Source: Lachnospiraceae bacterium
GTDB taxonomy: Bacteria; Bacillota; Clostridia; Lachnospirales; Lachnospiraceae
DNA: 64,000 nucleotides
Direction of reading: 5' to 3'
Assembly: GCA_017396145.1 (NCBI GenBank)
Contig: JAFQMS010000010.1
Location: 43,656 to 107,655, forward strand
In this document: positions 27,417-40,407 of the stretch, one piece after another
Layout of the letters: each line of letters starts with the position of its first letter
How positions within the stretch are numbered: the stretch's first letter is position 1
Notes under the pieces: model-generated
What the model was told of the DNA's origin: nothing
Databases searched by the model: none
What the model saw: only the letters and a program-made list of their open reading frames with translations
Position numbers and translations under genes: made by a program

Positions 27417-27848
27417 ATGAAGATTGCATTAGGATGTGACCATGGTGGATATGAATTAAAGACTAAGGTTATTGCGCACCTTAAAGAAAGAGGAATAGAG
27501 TGTAAGGACTTTGGATGCTATGGTCTTGAATCATGTGATTATCCTGAGTTTGGACGTGCGGCTGCAAAGGCGGTTGCAGATAAAGAATGTGATTTAGGAA
27601 TTGTTATTTGTACGACGGGAATTGGAATTTCCATATCTGCCAATAAAGTTAGAGGTGTTCGTGCAGCACTTTGTAATGATACTTTAAGTGCCAGTCTTAC
27701 AAAACTTCATAACAATGCTAATGTTCTTGCACTGGGAGCGGGAATTATAGGAGAAAAACTTGCGTTAGAAATTGTTGATACATTTATTGATACAGAATTT
27801 TCTAATGATGAAAGACACATTAGAAGAATTAATAAGATTGAAGATTAA
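27417..27848 (+). CDS. rpiB: Ribose-5-phosphate isomerase B
   Basis: Interconverts ribose-5-phosphate and ribulose-5-phosphate in the pentose phosphate pathway. About 143 residues, with ALGCDHGGYELK at the start, ESCDYPEFG and the GIVICTTGIGISISANKV active-site loop with Cys (CTTG). RAALCNDTLSA and NNANVLALGAGI follow. GGAGG before the ATG at 27417 decides the start over an in-frame ATG at 27384. Third member of the Sua5 group. Confidence 0.95.
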   Translation: MKIALGCDHGGYELKTKVIAHLKERGIECKDFGCYGLESCDYPEFGRAAAKAVADKECDLGIVICTTGIGISISANKVRGVRAALCNDTLSASLTKLHNNANVLALGAGIIGEKLALEIVDTFIDTEFSNDERHIRRINKIED

Positions 27849-27875
27849 GAATTAACTAGGTAGGTAAGATACACT

Positions 27876-28349
27876 ATGAATGAGAACATAAAGCTTATAA
27901 GAACCAGACACATTCCCAAAGAAAAAATAGAACTAAAAAAAGATAAGGTTCTTTATGTGGACGAAGAATGTATAATTTCGAAATGGGATGTTATTAATCC
28001 AAGAAATGACATATCTTGGGGAGTTTCTATGTATTATTTGAATAGAGGGTATAAGATAAGCAAAATGTTTGATAAAGAAGGTAATTTTGTTCACTGGTAC
28101 TGCGATATCATTAGGACTCATATTAATGGCAACGAATATGAGTTTGAAGATATGCTGTTGGATATAGTGATTAAACCGGATGGTTCATATGTGGTGATGG
28201 ATGCAGATGAATTTGCCCAGGCAATGGAAGAAGACATGATAACGAAAGAGGCTGCGTGTGATGCGTTGCGTTCTTTTAACGGATTAGTGCGCGCTGTTTC
28301 AGATGGAGAATTTGACGAACTTACAAGAAAGCTTGATACATATCTGTAA
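27876..28349 (+). CDS. DUF402 family protein (nucleoside tri-/diphosphatase-like)
   Basis: 157 residues of the DUF402 (FomD/Ntdp-like) fold, a metal-dependent hydrolase of nucleoside di- or triphosphates in studied members. Matching segments are GWGV-like WGVSMYYLNRGY, HWYCDIIRT, DMLLDIVIKPDG and VMDADEF. The acidic residues of the last two are the expected metal ligands. It follows rpiB by 27 bases. A terminator overlaps its 3' end, so it closes the Sua5-rpiB operon. The substrate here is not known. Confidence 0.8.
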   Translation: MNENIKLIRTRHIPKEKIELKKDKVLYVDEECIISKWDVINPRNDISWGVSMYYLNRGYKISKMFDKEGNFVHWYCDIIRTHINGNEYEFEDMLLDIVIKPDGSYVVMDADEFAQAMEEDMITKEAACDALRSFNGLVRAVSDGEFDELTRKLDTYL

Positions 28350-28365
28350 TCAGGCTTTTTCTTTT
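28328..28365 (+). terminator. Terminator overlapping the end of the DUF402 gene
   Basis: AAAGCTTGAT pairs with ATCAGGCTTT (one T-G pair) and a run of T follows. The stop codon TAA (28347-28349) lies within the loop side, so the 5' arm is inside the coding sequence. Confidence 0.85.
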
Positions 28366-28426
28366 TGACTATATATAAAAACACTGACGTATATGTTGCT
28401 GTATACATTTCTTTATGGTTTTTTTA

Positions 28427-28455
28427 TAGACATTTTGTACTGGTTTTAGTATAAT
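28427..28455 (+). promoter_or_regulatory. Promoter of the ATP synthase operon
   Basis: TAGACA (28427-28432), 17 bases, TATAAT (28450-28455), followed within a few bases by GAAGGAG and the AtpZ ATG at 28469. This leaves a very short 5' leader. Confidence 0.75.
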
Positions 28456-28468
28456 AGAAGGAGTATGT

Positions 28469-28759
28469 ATGAAGTCGGAAAAACGTAAAATACTTTTCGC
28501 AATTTCCCTAGTATCCCAGATAGGGATATCAATGATGGTACCCATATTTTTGTGTGTTGGTATAGCAGTATGGCTTGGAGAAAAACTTGGGAAAGACTAT
28601 GTAGTGATAATCGGTATTTTGTTAGGTGTGATAGTTGCTTTTCGCAATGTGTTTTATCTTACCAAAAGAATGTACGCCAAGGATTTGAAGCAAGAGAATG
28701 AAAGACAAAAATACTATGACGATTTATATAAAGAGAGAAAGAAGAATTTGGGGAAATGA
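28469..28759 (+). CDS. AtpZ/AtpI-family ATP synthase assembly protein
   Basis: 96 residues with two membrane spans (about 10-35 and 42-64) and a charged C-terminal tail. QIGISMMVPIFLCVGIAVWLG and the GILLGVIVAFRNVF segment fit the AtpZ family. AtpZ together with AtpI helps c-ring assembly and may form an ion channel. First gene of the atp operon and overlapping the next gene by four bases (ATGA). Confidence 0.8.
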   Translation: MKSEKRKILFAISLVSQIGISMMVPIFLCVGIAVWLGEKLGKDYVVIIGILLGVIVAFRNVFYLTKRMYAKDLKQENERQKYYDDLYKERKKNLGK

Positions 28760-29199
28760 AAACTACAAGGCGAGATGATGGACTAAGGGATGCGAGGAAA
28801 ACTTTAAAGGCTATAATTGTGGGAATAATATCTATGGCCTTTGCAGAAAGCATACTCGGTGCCATAATAAGTGAAAGTCCCATTGGTTTTATATTAGGAG
28901 AAGTTTTGGGTACAATAGGAGCAATAGCCTATATGTACAATTTGTATGCAACTCTCGATGTAGCACTTTCCATGGATGAAGGAAGTGCGGTAAAGTATTC
29001 AAGAAGAAAAGCAGTTTTTAGATTGCTTTTATTGGCTATGGTAATATTTATATCATTTCTTTTCATGGAATATGTAAGTGTTATTGGCACTTTCCTAGGA
29101 CTTATGAATATTAAGTTTGGAGTTTATCTGGTGCCCCTTGCCCGTGGATATAAGAGTAGAAGAACTAATAAGGAAGATGTAAAGGAAGGTGAGACATAA
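28756..29199 (+). CDS. ATP synthase subunit I-like membrane protein (AtpI position)
   Basis: 147 residues with four predicted membrane spans (about 18-35, 38-58, 80-100, 103-125) and basic ends. Sequence conservation of this family is low, and the call relies on topology and position between atpZ and atpB. It would assist c-ring assembly. It overlaps atpZ by four bases and atpB by none with the TTG start chosen there. Confidence 0.7.
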   Translation: MKTTRRDDGLRDARKTLKAIIVGIISMAFAESILGAIISESPIGFILGEVLGTIGAIAYMYNLYATLDVALSMDEGSAVKYSRRKAVFRLLLLAMVIFISFLFMEYVSVIGTFLGLMNIKFGVYLVPLARGYKSRRTNKEDVKEGET

Positions 29200-29200
29200 G

Positions 29201-29935
29201 TTGAAGAATTTGGCCCTACCTATAGGTGTGATTTATGATGTAGATTTCGGAATTCATAATTATAAGTCTTTTGATTTTTTTGGACATGAAGTGTATATCA
29301 CAACAACGCATATTTCCATGGCAATAGTTATGCTGATTCTTATTGTGTTTGCTATAGCGGCCAATATTGCTATAAGAAGAGCAGATCCTAATAAAGCACC
29401 ATCAGGTTTTTTAAATGTGGTGGAGTTTTTAGTACAGGCTGTTGACAACATGGCGATTGGAGGAATGGGTGCGACACATGCCGGTAAATATGCTAATTAT
29501 TTAGGATCTTTATTTGCATTTGTTGTGTTATCTAATATATCCGGTCTGCTAGGGCTTAGACCACCAACGGCAGATTATGGTACAACTTTTGCATTGGCAA
29601 TAATTACTTTTGTGCTTATACATTATGCGGGCTTCAAATACCAGAAATTTGGTCACATTACCAGTTTGTTTAAGCCAGTTATTTTATCACCAATTAATAT
29701 TATTGGTGAGATAGCAACACCGATTTCCATGTCCCTTCGTCTGTTCGGTAACATTTTGTCAGGAACAGTTATGATGGCACTTATATATGGATTAATACCT
29801 AAGATTCTTACCATAGCATGGCCTGGTGTACTTCATATCTATTTTGATATATTCTCAGGTTGTATACAGGCATATGTATTTGTAATGCTTACTATGGTGT
29901 TTGTTTCAGGTAATTTTGAGGCAGGAGAAGAGTAA
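29201..29935 (+). CDS. atpB: F0F1 ATP synthase subunit a
   Basis: Membrane stator half-channel that passes ions to the c-ring. About 244 residues, five or six spans. The essential Arg is in MSLRLFGNILSG. QAYVFVMLTMVF ends the protein. The start is likely TTG at 29201, preceded by GGAAGGTGAG. GTG at 29189 in the same frame is also possible but lies inside the ribosome site. Its partner c subunit has a sodium signature. Confidence 0.93.
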   Translation: MKNLALPIGVIYDVDFGIHNYKSFDFFGHEVYITTTHISMAIVMLILIVFAIAANIAIRRADPNKAPSGFLNVVEFLVQAVDNMAIGGMGATHAGKYANYLGSLFAFVVLSNISGLLGLRPPTADYGTTFALAIITFVLIHYAGFKYQKFGHITSLFKPVILSPINIIGEIATPISMSLRLFGNILSGTVMMALIYGLIPKILTIAWPGVLHIYFDIFSGCIQAYVFVMLTMVFVSGNFEAGEE

Positions 29936-29990
29936 AGTTTTAAAAGATAAGGGAAAAATATTTAGAAAGAAAATTATTATTTATATTTAA

Positions 29991-30269
<279 letters not shown>

Positions 30270-30305
30270 TTTGTACAGGTAATATAATCAAAAGGAGGTA
30301 ACACA

Positions 30306-30865
30306 GTGAATACTTTAAGTAAACTGTATTCCTTTTCAACAGTTTTAGCGGCACAGGCAGATGATGGCTGGATATTTGGACTTGATATGCAATTTCTGGT
30401 AGATGCTCTTATAGCAGCTGCAGCAATGCTTGTTTTGTTTGGACTTCTTTCGTATCTTCTATTTAATCCTGCAAGGGCTCTTATGAAAGAGAGACAGGAT
30501 AGGATTAATAAGGATATAGAAGATGCTAAGAAGGAAAAAGAAGATGCATTGGCACTAAAGGCTGATTATGATGAAAAGCTTGGTCAGGTTGATAAAGAAT
30601 GCGATGAAATATTAAGTGCAGCCAGAAAGAAGGCACTTATTCGTGAAAATGAGATTATTGATGAGGCTAAAGCTGAGTCAGGAAGAATAATTGAGAGAGC
30701 TAACAGAGAAGCAAAACTCGAAAGAGACAAGATGCAAGATGAGGTAAAGAAAGAGATGGTAGCAGTTGCCACAGCTATGGCTGGAAAGATTATCTCAACA
30801 TCTATTACCGAAGGCCAGCAGGAACAGTTAATTGATGACACATTAAAAGAGATGGGTGATAAAAC

Positions 30866-30878
<13 letters not shown>
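30306..30878 (+). CDS. atpF: F0F1 ATP synthase subunit b
   Basis: Peripheral stalk subunit, 190 residues. An N-terminal extension of about 25 residues precedes one membrane span (about 29-52, with AAAAMLVLFGLLSYLLF). A long charged coiled coil follows (about 60-165). GTG start with AAAGGAGG upstream. It overlaps atpH by 13 bases. Confidence 0.93.
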
Positions 30879-32949
<2,071 letters not shown>

Positions 32950-32969
32950 ACAGAGAGGCGGTGTAGAAT

Positions 32970-33845
32970 ATGGCCTCCATGAGAGACATAAAAAGAAGAA
33001 AAGGCAGTATCCAAAGCACCCAACAGATTACCAAGGCAATGAAGCTTGTTTCTACAGTAAAGCTTCAACATGCTAAAACAGGTGCAGAACAAACTAAGCC
33101 TTATTCTGACTGCATGTACGAAACAATAAGTCAGGTACTAAAAAAAGCAGGTAATATAGACCATAGGTATTTAAAACCGGGAGAATCAGATAAAGCAGCT
33201 ATTATAGTCATTACCTCTAACAAAGGTTTGGCAGGAGGATATAATTCTAATGTGATTAAGATGATTACGGGAAGTGATATAGAGCCGGCTAAAGCTATGG
33301 TTTATGCAGTTGGTAGAAAAGGTAAGGAAGCTTTGGCAAGAAGAGGCTATAATATAGCAGCAGATTACTGCGAGGTTATTAATACTCCTTTGTTTTCGGA
33401 TGCCTGCAAAATAGGTAAGGATGTTCTGGAAGGGTTTGCAAATGGTGAGTTTGGAGAGATATATCTTGCATACACCAGATTTAAGAATACTGTAAGCCAT
33501 ATTCCAACCATGCTAAAACTTCTCCCTGTTCAGATTGAATCTAAGGAGAACGAAGCTAAGGATGAAAAACCAACAATAGATGATTTGACGTTGATGAACT
33601 TTGAACCTGATGCAGATGAAGCACTAGATATGATAATTCCAAATTATATTAACAGTCTAATCTATGGGGCGCTTATTGAGGCGGTAGCCAGTGAAAATGG
33701 CGCAAGAATGCAGGCAATGGATTCAGCAACAAGTAACGCAGAGGAAATGATAAGCGATTTATCGTTGAAGTATAATAGAGCCAGACAGGCATCAATTACT
33801 CAGGAACTTACTGAGATTGTGGCAGGTGCCTCTGCAATTAACTAA
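32970..33845 (+). CDS. atpG: F0F1 ATP synthase subunit gamma
   Basis: Central rotor shaft, 291 residues. The N-terminal helix is MASMRDIKRRKGSIQSTQQI with TKAMKLVSTVKL. The C-terminal helix has SENGARMQAMDSATSNAEEM and ITQELTEIVAGASAI, the family signature. A weaker-than-usual Lys/Glu-rich insert lies near residue 192. Confidence 0.97.
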   Translation: MASMRDIKRRKGSIQSTQQITKAMKLVSTVKLQHAKTGAEQTKPYSDCMYETISQVLKKAGNIDHRYLKPGESDKAAIIVITSNKGLAGGYNSNVIKMITGSDIEPAKAMVYAVGRKGKEALARRGYNIAADYCEVINTPLFSDACKIGKDVLEGFANGEFGEIYLAYTRFKNTVSHIPTMLKLLPVQIESKENEAKDEKPTIDDLTLMNFEPDADEALDMIIPNYINSLIYGALIEAVASENGARMQAMDSATSNAEEMISDLSLKYNRARQASITQELTEIVAGASAIN

Positions 33846-35267
<1,422 letters not shown>

Positions 35268-35300
35268 ATCAGGCGTTAAAGGCGCAGAAAAGAGGAAGCC

Positions 35301-35714
35301 ATGGACGATAGTAAGTTATTTAATCTAAAAGTCGTGACCCCTAATAGAATATTCTATGAAGGAGCAGTTGAAATGGTAGAACTTAAAACTACAGAAGGCG
35401 ACATAGGAATTCTAAAGGGACATATTCCTCTTACCGCAGTGGTATCTCCGGGGGCTTTAATTATTAAAGAAACTGATGATACAAAGGAAGCTGCTTTAAT
35501 AGATGGAATTGTGAGAATTCTGCAAGATAGTGTAACTATTCTGGCCCAGTCCTGTGAGTGGCCTGATGAAATAGACATTAACAGGGCTAATGAGGCAAAG
35601 ATTAGAGCCGAGAGAAGACTTTCGGGTCAAGAAGGAGAAGTTAATTTCCAGAGAGCAGAATTAGCATTAAAAAGGTCTATAACACGACTTGAAGTGGCAG
35701 ATAAATATAAGTAA
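35301..35714 (+). CDS. atpC: F0F1 ATP synthase subunit epsilon
   Basis: 137 residues. The N-terminal beta-sandwich has VVTPNRIFYEGAVEMVELKT and EGDIGILKGHIPL. The C-terminal helical hairpin holds INRANEAKIRAERRL and ALKRSITRLEVADK. It couples rotation and can inhibit hydrolysis. Last atp gene, followed by a terminator whose stem overlaps the next gene's ribosome site. Confidence 0.95.
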   Translation: MDDSKLFNLKVVTPNRIFYEGAVEMVELKTTEGDIGILKGHIPLTAVVSPGALIIKETDDTKEAALIDGIVRILQDSVTILAQSCEWPDEIDINRANEAKIRAERRLSGQEGEVNFQRAELALKRSITRLEVADKYK

Positions 35715-35722
35715 ATATGAAT

Positions 35723-35774
35723 AAACCCTCCGAAAGTGTCAATACTTAAAGTATAACATTTGGGAGGGTTTTTT
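35723..35774 (+). terminator. Terminator of the atp operon, containing the ywmB ribosome site
   Basis: AAACCCTCC (35723-35731) pairs with GGAGGGTTT (35763-35771), and the inner segment GAAAGTG/CATTT adds further partial pairs. A T run to 35774 follows directly. The 3' arm GGGAGGG (35762-35768) is also the Shine-Dalgarno of the next gene, whose ATG is at 35775. Confidence 0.8.
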
Positions 35775-36521
35775 ATGGAAAAGGGAATTAGAAAGAAGTT
35801 GTTAATATTATTAGGGGTTATTTTTGCCATAGGAGTGCAGGTGATTCTTACTACATACTCTAAAAAAGATGATATATTATGTCAGGTATTTGCCAGTAGT
35901 AATACTATCTGTAAAAATGGAAGATTTGTAATGGATATATCTGTGAATAATAAGTATATGACAAAGAAGGATGAAAAAGGATTGTTAGCACATATAGGAG
36001 GGATAGCAGGTCTTTCAAGTGAAGAATATGAGTATAATGAAACAGACTATGGCGGAAATCTTAAAGGGAAAAATGATAAGGTAGAGGTTTTAATATCTCT
36101 TAGAAAAACTGATGATGGAGATATTAAAATACTACTGAGTATTGAAAGTGATAATGAAGAATATATTGGTACAAGGAGCAGAATTGTATCTGTAGGTAGT
36201 GCTCTAAGAGAATTCTTTGAGAAGGAAAAAATGAATGTATTAAAAGAGTATTTGGTACTTAAAGGAGAATATCCGGGTAAAGTTTCCAACGATTTTATAG
36301 ATAAAAACACAAAAGAGATATGCGATAAAATGGAAGCAGTGGTTTTAGAACAAAAATCCGGGCAGGGAATATATTCAGTTTATGCCTACAGCAAAAAGAT
36401 AAGGGAAAGTGTAGATGTTTTGGGAGAGAAAAGTAATATTAATGTAGTATATACATATGATGAAGAAAACCATACAACAAATATATATATTGCCACACCT
36501 ATATTGAATGAAGAATATTAA
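35775..36521 (+). CDS. YwmB-family TATA-box-binding-like protein
   Basis: About 248 residues. One N-terminal membrane anchor or signal (about 7-25) precedes the YwmB family region with repeated strand segments (DGDIKILLSIESD) and two halves as in TBP-like folds. In Bacillus, ywmB also lies just after the atp operon. The function is not known. The start is ATG 35775 because the GGGAGGG in the atp terminator lies 6 bases before it; an in-frame TTG upstream at 35760 lies inside the hairpin. Confidence 0.75.
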   Translation: MEKGIRKKLLILLGVIFAIGVQVILTTYSKKDDILCQVFASSNTICKNGRFVMDISVNNKYMTKKDEKGLLAHIGGIAGLSSEEYEYNETDYGGNLKGKNDKVEVLISLRKTDDGDIKILLSIESDNEEYIGTRSRIVSVGSALREFFEKEKMNVLKEYLVLKGEYPGKVSNDFIDKNTKEICDKMEAVVLEQKSGQGIYSVYAYSKKIRESVDVLGEKSNINVVYTYDEENHTTNIYIATPILNEEY

Positions 36522-36614
36522 TGATTATATTAGGGTAATTCTATTGATTTTAAGGGAAAATCGTGGTTAGATATAAGTATGGGCAACAGTTAATTACTTA
36601 GAATCGAGGACTAA

Positions 36615-39140
36615 ATGTTAAAACATATATATAGAATAATAGCCTGTCTGATATGCTTTGGTTTGTCTGTGGCATATTTTGGCAAAAACATACATGAACA
36701 AAAAAATGCTCACGATGCAGTAGCTGAGTTTGAAAAAGCAACTTACCCTGTCATACATTATATGTGTGAGGGAAAACTGATTAATACATCTTATGGTTAC
36801 AGTGCAAGTCTTGATAGTGGAAAGATAAGAGATGGTCTTGTTTTGACAGATGATGAACAAAAGGTGACATTTTACGTTAAGGAGAATGAAACCGTTGTAA
36901 AAAAAGCAGATTACATTGTGCGAACCGTGTCAGGTAAAGTGGTTGAAAAAGGTGATATTAATTCTTTTGAGGATAAAGAAAACTATATATCTGCCAGTTT
37001 TGGAGTGACTAACGAATTAAAGGATGAAGAAGAATATTGCCTTGAGATTAATCTGATAACAGACAAGGGAGATAGAATACATTTTTATACCAGATTAGTA
37101 AAGTTGGATACATCTCATTTTGTAGAGATGATGGAGTTTGCAACAAATTTCCATAACAATATTTTAGATAAGAGTAAAGCGAATGCAGTTATTAAGAATA
37201 TTGAACCTAATGGAACCATGTCCAATACAGATTTATCATATGTTAATATTCATTCAAGTTTGGACCTTATAAGTTTTGGTGCTCTAGAACCTAGAGTGAT
37301 TAGCGCGTCAATACCAACTATTAGGGAGATTACCAAGGACACAGCTATAATAGAAATGGAGTACTATGTTCAGGCAAAAACGGGTTCGGGTACAGAGCGT
37401 TACAAAGTTAGCGAAGGATACAGGGTGAGATGGACATCTACAAGAATGTATTTGCTTCACTATGAAAGAAATATGGAACAGTTATTTGATATTTCTTTAG
37501 CAAGTGTGGCTAAAAGCGAACTAAAACTGGGAATTACCAGTGAGCCAAATGTGGATTCCATTGTTAGTGAAGATAATAGTAAGATGTGCTTCGTAAGGAG
37601 TAACGAACTGTGGTTTTATAATATGGCGGTTAACACAGCATATAAAGTTTTTTCTTTCAGACAGCAAGAGTCTGACTATGTAAGAGATGTTAATGATAAC
37701 CATAATATTAGAATTCTTAAAATGGATGCTGATGGCAATATCAAGTTCATGGTATATGGTTATATGAACAGAGGAGAATATGAGGGAAGACTTGCCATAA
37801 TTCTTTACGAATATTATGCAAATGAGAACCGAATAGAAGAGATGCTTTATATTCCGGTAGATTTGCCTTATAACAGGCTTAAAGAACAGATAAATGAGTT
37901 TGCATATATTAATGATTCTCAGGTTTATTATTTTGCAGTAAACAATATAATTTATGAATATAATATGGTAACTAAGGAACTTAACAAAATAGCTGAGAAT
38001 ATAAGCAATGACAATATGGTAATGCCGCAAAAGAGTGGGATTATTGCGTGGCAGGAAAGTGGAAAAGAAGCAGAAAAGACTTTAAATATTATGAATCTGG
38101 AAACAGGTAAAAAGAGTACTATAACTGCAGGTGAAGGTGGAGTTGTAAAGATTCTTGGAAGCATTGGAAGCAATATAATATATGGTGGCGGATATATAAA
38201 GGATCAGTCTACTTTATCAGATGGTTCTGCAGTTACACCATTATCCAGTGTGTTTATAGCAGATGAAGATAATAACTTGAAAAAGACATATTCTGTTAAA
38301 GATAAGTATGTAATAAGAGCGACGGTGGAAGATAACAAGATTTGCCTAAACAGAGTGGCAAGAAATTCGGACGGTTTTTTCGTTACTATAGATGATGATT
38401 ACATGTATAATAACGAGCATTCAGGTTCTTATTTGACTCCAGACAGCAGAGTAACGCAACAGACAATGACAGAGTGGTATCTTAATCTGCCAGATACCAG
38501 TAAGATTAAAGAAGTGCCTAAATTAAAAGAGGTAGAATACACAAAGATTACAAAGGATACAGTTTTAAGACTTGATGTAAATCCAAAGGAGAGTATTTCA
38601 TATTATGTATATTCTTTCCATGGTTTGGAAGAGTCTAAAGTTCATGCAGGAGAGGCTATAGAAGTGGCCAATGAAAGAATGGGCTTGGTATTTGATAGTA
38701 TGGGTCGCAAGATATGGGAAAGAGGCGTGACGAAAACTTCTAGTAATGTGGGACCAATTAAAGAGATAACGCAATCATCAACTAGAAGCAGTACTGTGGC
38801 AGCCATGCAAATTATATTAGCCCATGCAGGAATTACGGTGGAAGAGGAAGCGTTAGAAAAAGAAGAATCCATAATAACACTTCTAAATGAGCATATGCAA
38901 GATAAAGCAGTTAATGTAACAGGAATATCTTTGGATAACGCCTTGTATTTTGTAAGTCAGTCCATTCCGGTATTGGCAATGAAAACCACAGATAATGCAG
39001 TAATCATTACGGCTTACGATGAAGAAACAATAACGGTATATAATCCTAAAACAGGAACAAAAGAGGTTATGTTAAGATATCAGGCAGACGCACAGTTTAA
39101 AGAAGTGGGCAATATTTTCATAACTTATGTGAAGGATTAA
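36615..39140 (+). CDS. Large secreted or membrane-anchored protein with degenerate C39-like C-terminal domain
   Basis: 841 residues. A hydrophobic N-terminal segment (about 5-22, IYRIIACLICFGLSVAYFG) acts as signal or anchor. I do not recognise the main body. Residues about 310-620 contain repeated short strands (SKMCFVRSNELWFYN, NKICLNRVARNSDGFFVTI) reminiscent of a beta-propeller. The last ~120 residues resemble a C39-type papain-fold peptidase: TVAAMQIILAHAG where CGPTALAMVL is usual, then SIPVLAMKTTDNAVIITAYDEE where a His is expected before the second strand. The nucleophile Cys position is Ser and the His position is Asn, so it is probably inactive. Alone between ywmB and the aminopeptidase. 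Confidence 0.7.
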   Translation: MLKHIYRIIACLICFGLSVAYFGKNIHEQKNAHDAVAEFEKATYPVIHYMCEGKLINTSYGYSASLDSGKIRDGLVLTDDEQKVTFYVKENETVVKKADYIVRTVSGKVVEKGDINSFEDKENYISASFGVTNELKDEEEYCLEINLITDKGDRIHFYTRLVKLDTSHFVEMMEFATNFHNNILDKSKANAVIKNIEPNGTMSNTDLSYVNIHSSLDLISFGALEPRVISASIPTIREITKDTAIIEMEYYVQAKTGSGTERYKVSEGYRVRWTSTRMYLLHYERNMEQLFDISLASVAKSELKLGITSEPNVDSIVSEDNSKMCFVRSNELWFYNMAVNTAYKVFSFRQQESDYVRDVNDNHNIRILKMDADGNIKFMVYGYMNRGEYEGRLAIILYEYYANENRIEEMLYIPVDLPYNRLKEQINEFAYINDSQVYYFAVNNIIYEYNMVTKELNKIAENISNDNMVMPQKSGIIAWQESGKEAEKTLNIMNLETGKKSTITAGEGGVVKILGSIGSNIIYGGGYIKDQSTLSDGSAVTPLSSVFIADEDNNLKKTYSVKDKYVIRATVEDNKICLNRVARNSDGFFVTIDDDYMYNNEHSGSYLTPDSRVTQQTMTEWYLNLPDTSKIKEVPKLKEVEYTKITKDTVLRLDVNPKESISYYVYSFHGLEESKVHAGEAIEVANERMGLVFDSMGRKIWERGVTKTSSNVGPIKEITQSSTRSSTVAAMQIILAHAGITVEEEALEKEESIITLLNEHMQDKAVNVTGISLDNALYFVSQSIPVLAMKTTDNAVIITAYDEETITVYNPKTGTKEVMLRYQADAQFKEVGNIFITYVKD

Positions 39141-39215
39141 TTGATGCTTAGCAAGCATAGCAGGGTATGAAATAGGATTTAGTAGATATTAGAATAGATA
39201 AAGGAAGGAATAAAA

Positions 39216-40334
39216 ATGGACGAGCGTATTAAATATTTAGCAAAGAACCTTGTTAATTATTCTATGAAGGTTAAGGAAAATGACAAAGTATATGTACATT
39301 ATATTGGAGAAAAGACAAAGGATTTGGCAAGAGCAATCATTAAAGAAGTTTATGCTGTAGGTGGAATCCCTTTTGTGGAGTATACAGATAAGAGTGTACA
39401 AAGAGAACTATTATTAAACTGCACTAAAGAACAACTAGAAATAATGGCTAAAAACGATGGGGAACTTATGGACCAGATGGACTGTTATGTGGGTATAAGA
39501 GGACCGGAAAACGTATCTGAACTTTCGGATGTACCATCAGAAAAAATGAATATGTATGAGAAGTATTACTCAACTGTTGTTCACCATGAAATACGAGTTA
39601 AAAAGACAAGATGGGTAGTTCTTCGATACCCTAACGAAGCTATGGCACAGCTTTCTTCCATGAGTTTAGAGGCCTTTGAAGACTACTATTTTAAAGTATG
39701 TAATCTGGATTATTCTAAGATGAATGAGGCTATGAAGAATCTTGTTGAGTACATGAACAAAACAGATAAAGTAAGAATTACCGGACCGGGTACAGATATA
39801 ACATTTTCCATAAAAGGCATAAATGCTATTCCTTGTGCAGGAGAACTTAATATTCCTGATGGAGAAGTCTACACGGCACCAGTGAAGGATTCTGTAAATG
39901 GTGTACTAACATATAATACACCGGCCGTATTTCAGGGATTTACATTTGAGAGTATTTCCCTTGAGTTTAAAAATGGTAAAATTATTAAGGCTACAGCAAA
40001 TAATACACAGCGAATTAACGAGATTTTCGATATAGATGATGGGGCGAGATATATTGGAGAGTTTGCAATTGGAGTGAATCCGTATATATCAAATCCTATG
40101 AAGGATACATTATTTGATGAGAAGATTAAAGGTTCATTCCACTTCACACCAGGTAATTGTTATGATGATGCTTATAATGGTAATTCGTCTGCTATACATT
40201 GGGATTTGGTATGTATTCAAACCCCTGAATACGGTGGCGGAGAGATTTACTTTGATGATGTATTGATTAGAAAAGATGGATTGTTTGTGGTGCCACAACT
40301 TGAGTGCCTAAATCCGGAAAATTTGGCTAAATAG
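39216..40334 (+). CDS. Aminopeptidase, M29 family
   Basis: Metal-dependent aminopeptidase (AmpS/aminopeptidase T type), 372 residues, cytoplasmic. Metal-ligand segments are visible: IPDGEVYTAP with Glu, GEFAIGVN with Glu, SFHFTPGNCYDD with His, AIHWDLVCIQ with His/Asp, then GGGEIYFDD. It releases N-terminal residues from peptides. It precedes deoB by 73 bases and might be read together with it, but no functional link to nucleosides is known. Confidence 0.9.
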   Translation: MDERIKYLAKNLVNYSMKVKENDKVYVHYIGEKTKDLARAIIKEVYAVGGIPFVEYTDKSVQRELLLNCTKEQLEIMAKNDGELMDQMDCYVGIRGPENVSELSDVPSEKMNMYEKYYSTVVHHEIRVKKTRWVVLRYPNEAMAQLSSMSLEAFEDYYFKVCNLDYSKMNEAMKNLVEYMNKTDKVRITGPGTDITFSIKGINAIPCAGELNIPDGEVYTAPVKDSVNGVLTYNTPAVFQGFTFESISLEFKNGKIIKATANNTQRINEIFDIDDGARYIGEFAIGVNPYISNPMKDTLFDEKIKGSFHFTPGNCYDDAYNGNSSAIHWDLVCIQTPEYGGGEIYFDDVLIRKDGLFVVPQLECLNPENLAK

Positions 40335-40407
40335 TAGGATTAGAGGCTAATTTGGGAGTAGGGGCTTTGTGATTTGATTGCGTGGGCTAAACTGGAAGGA
40401 GTAAGGT

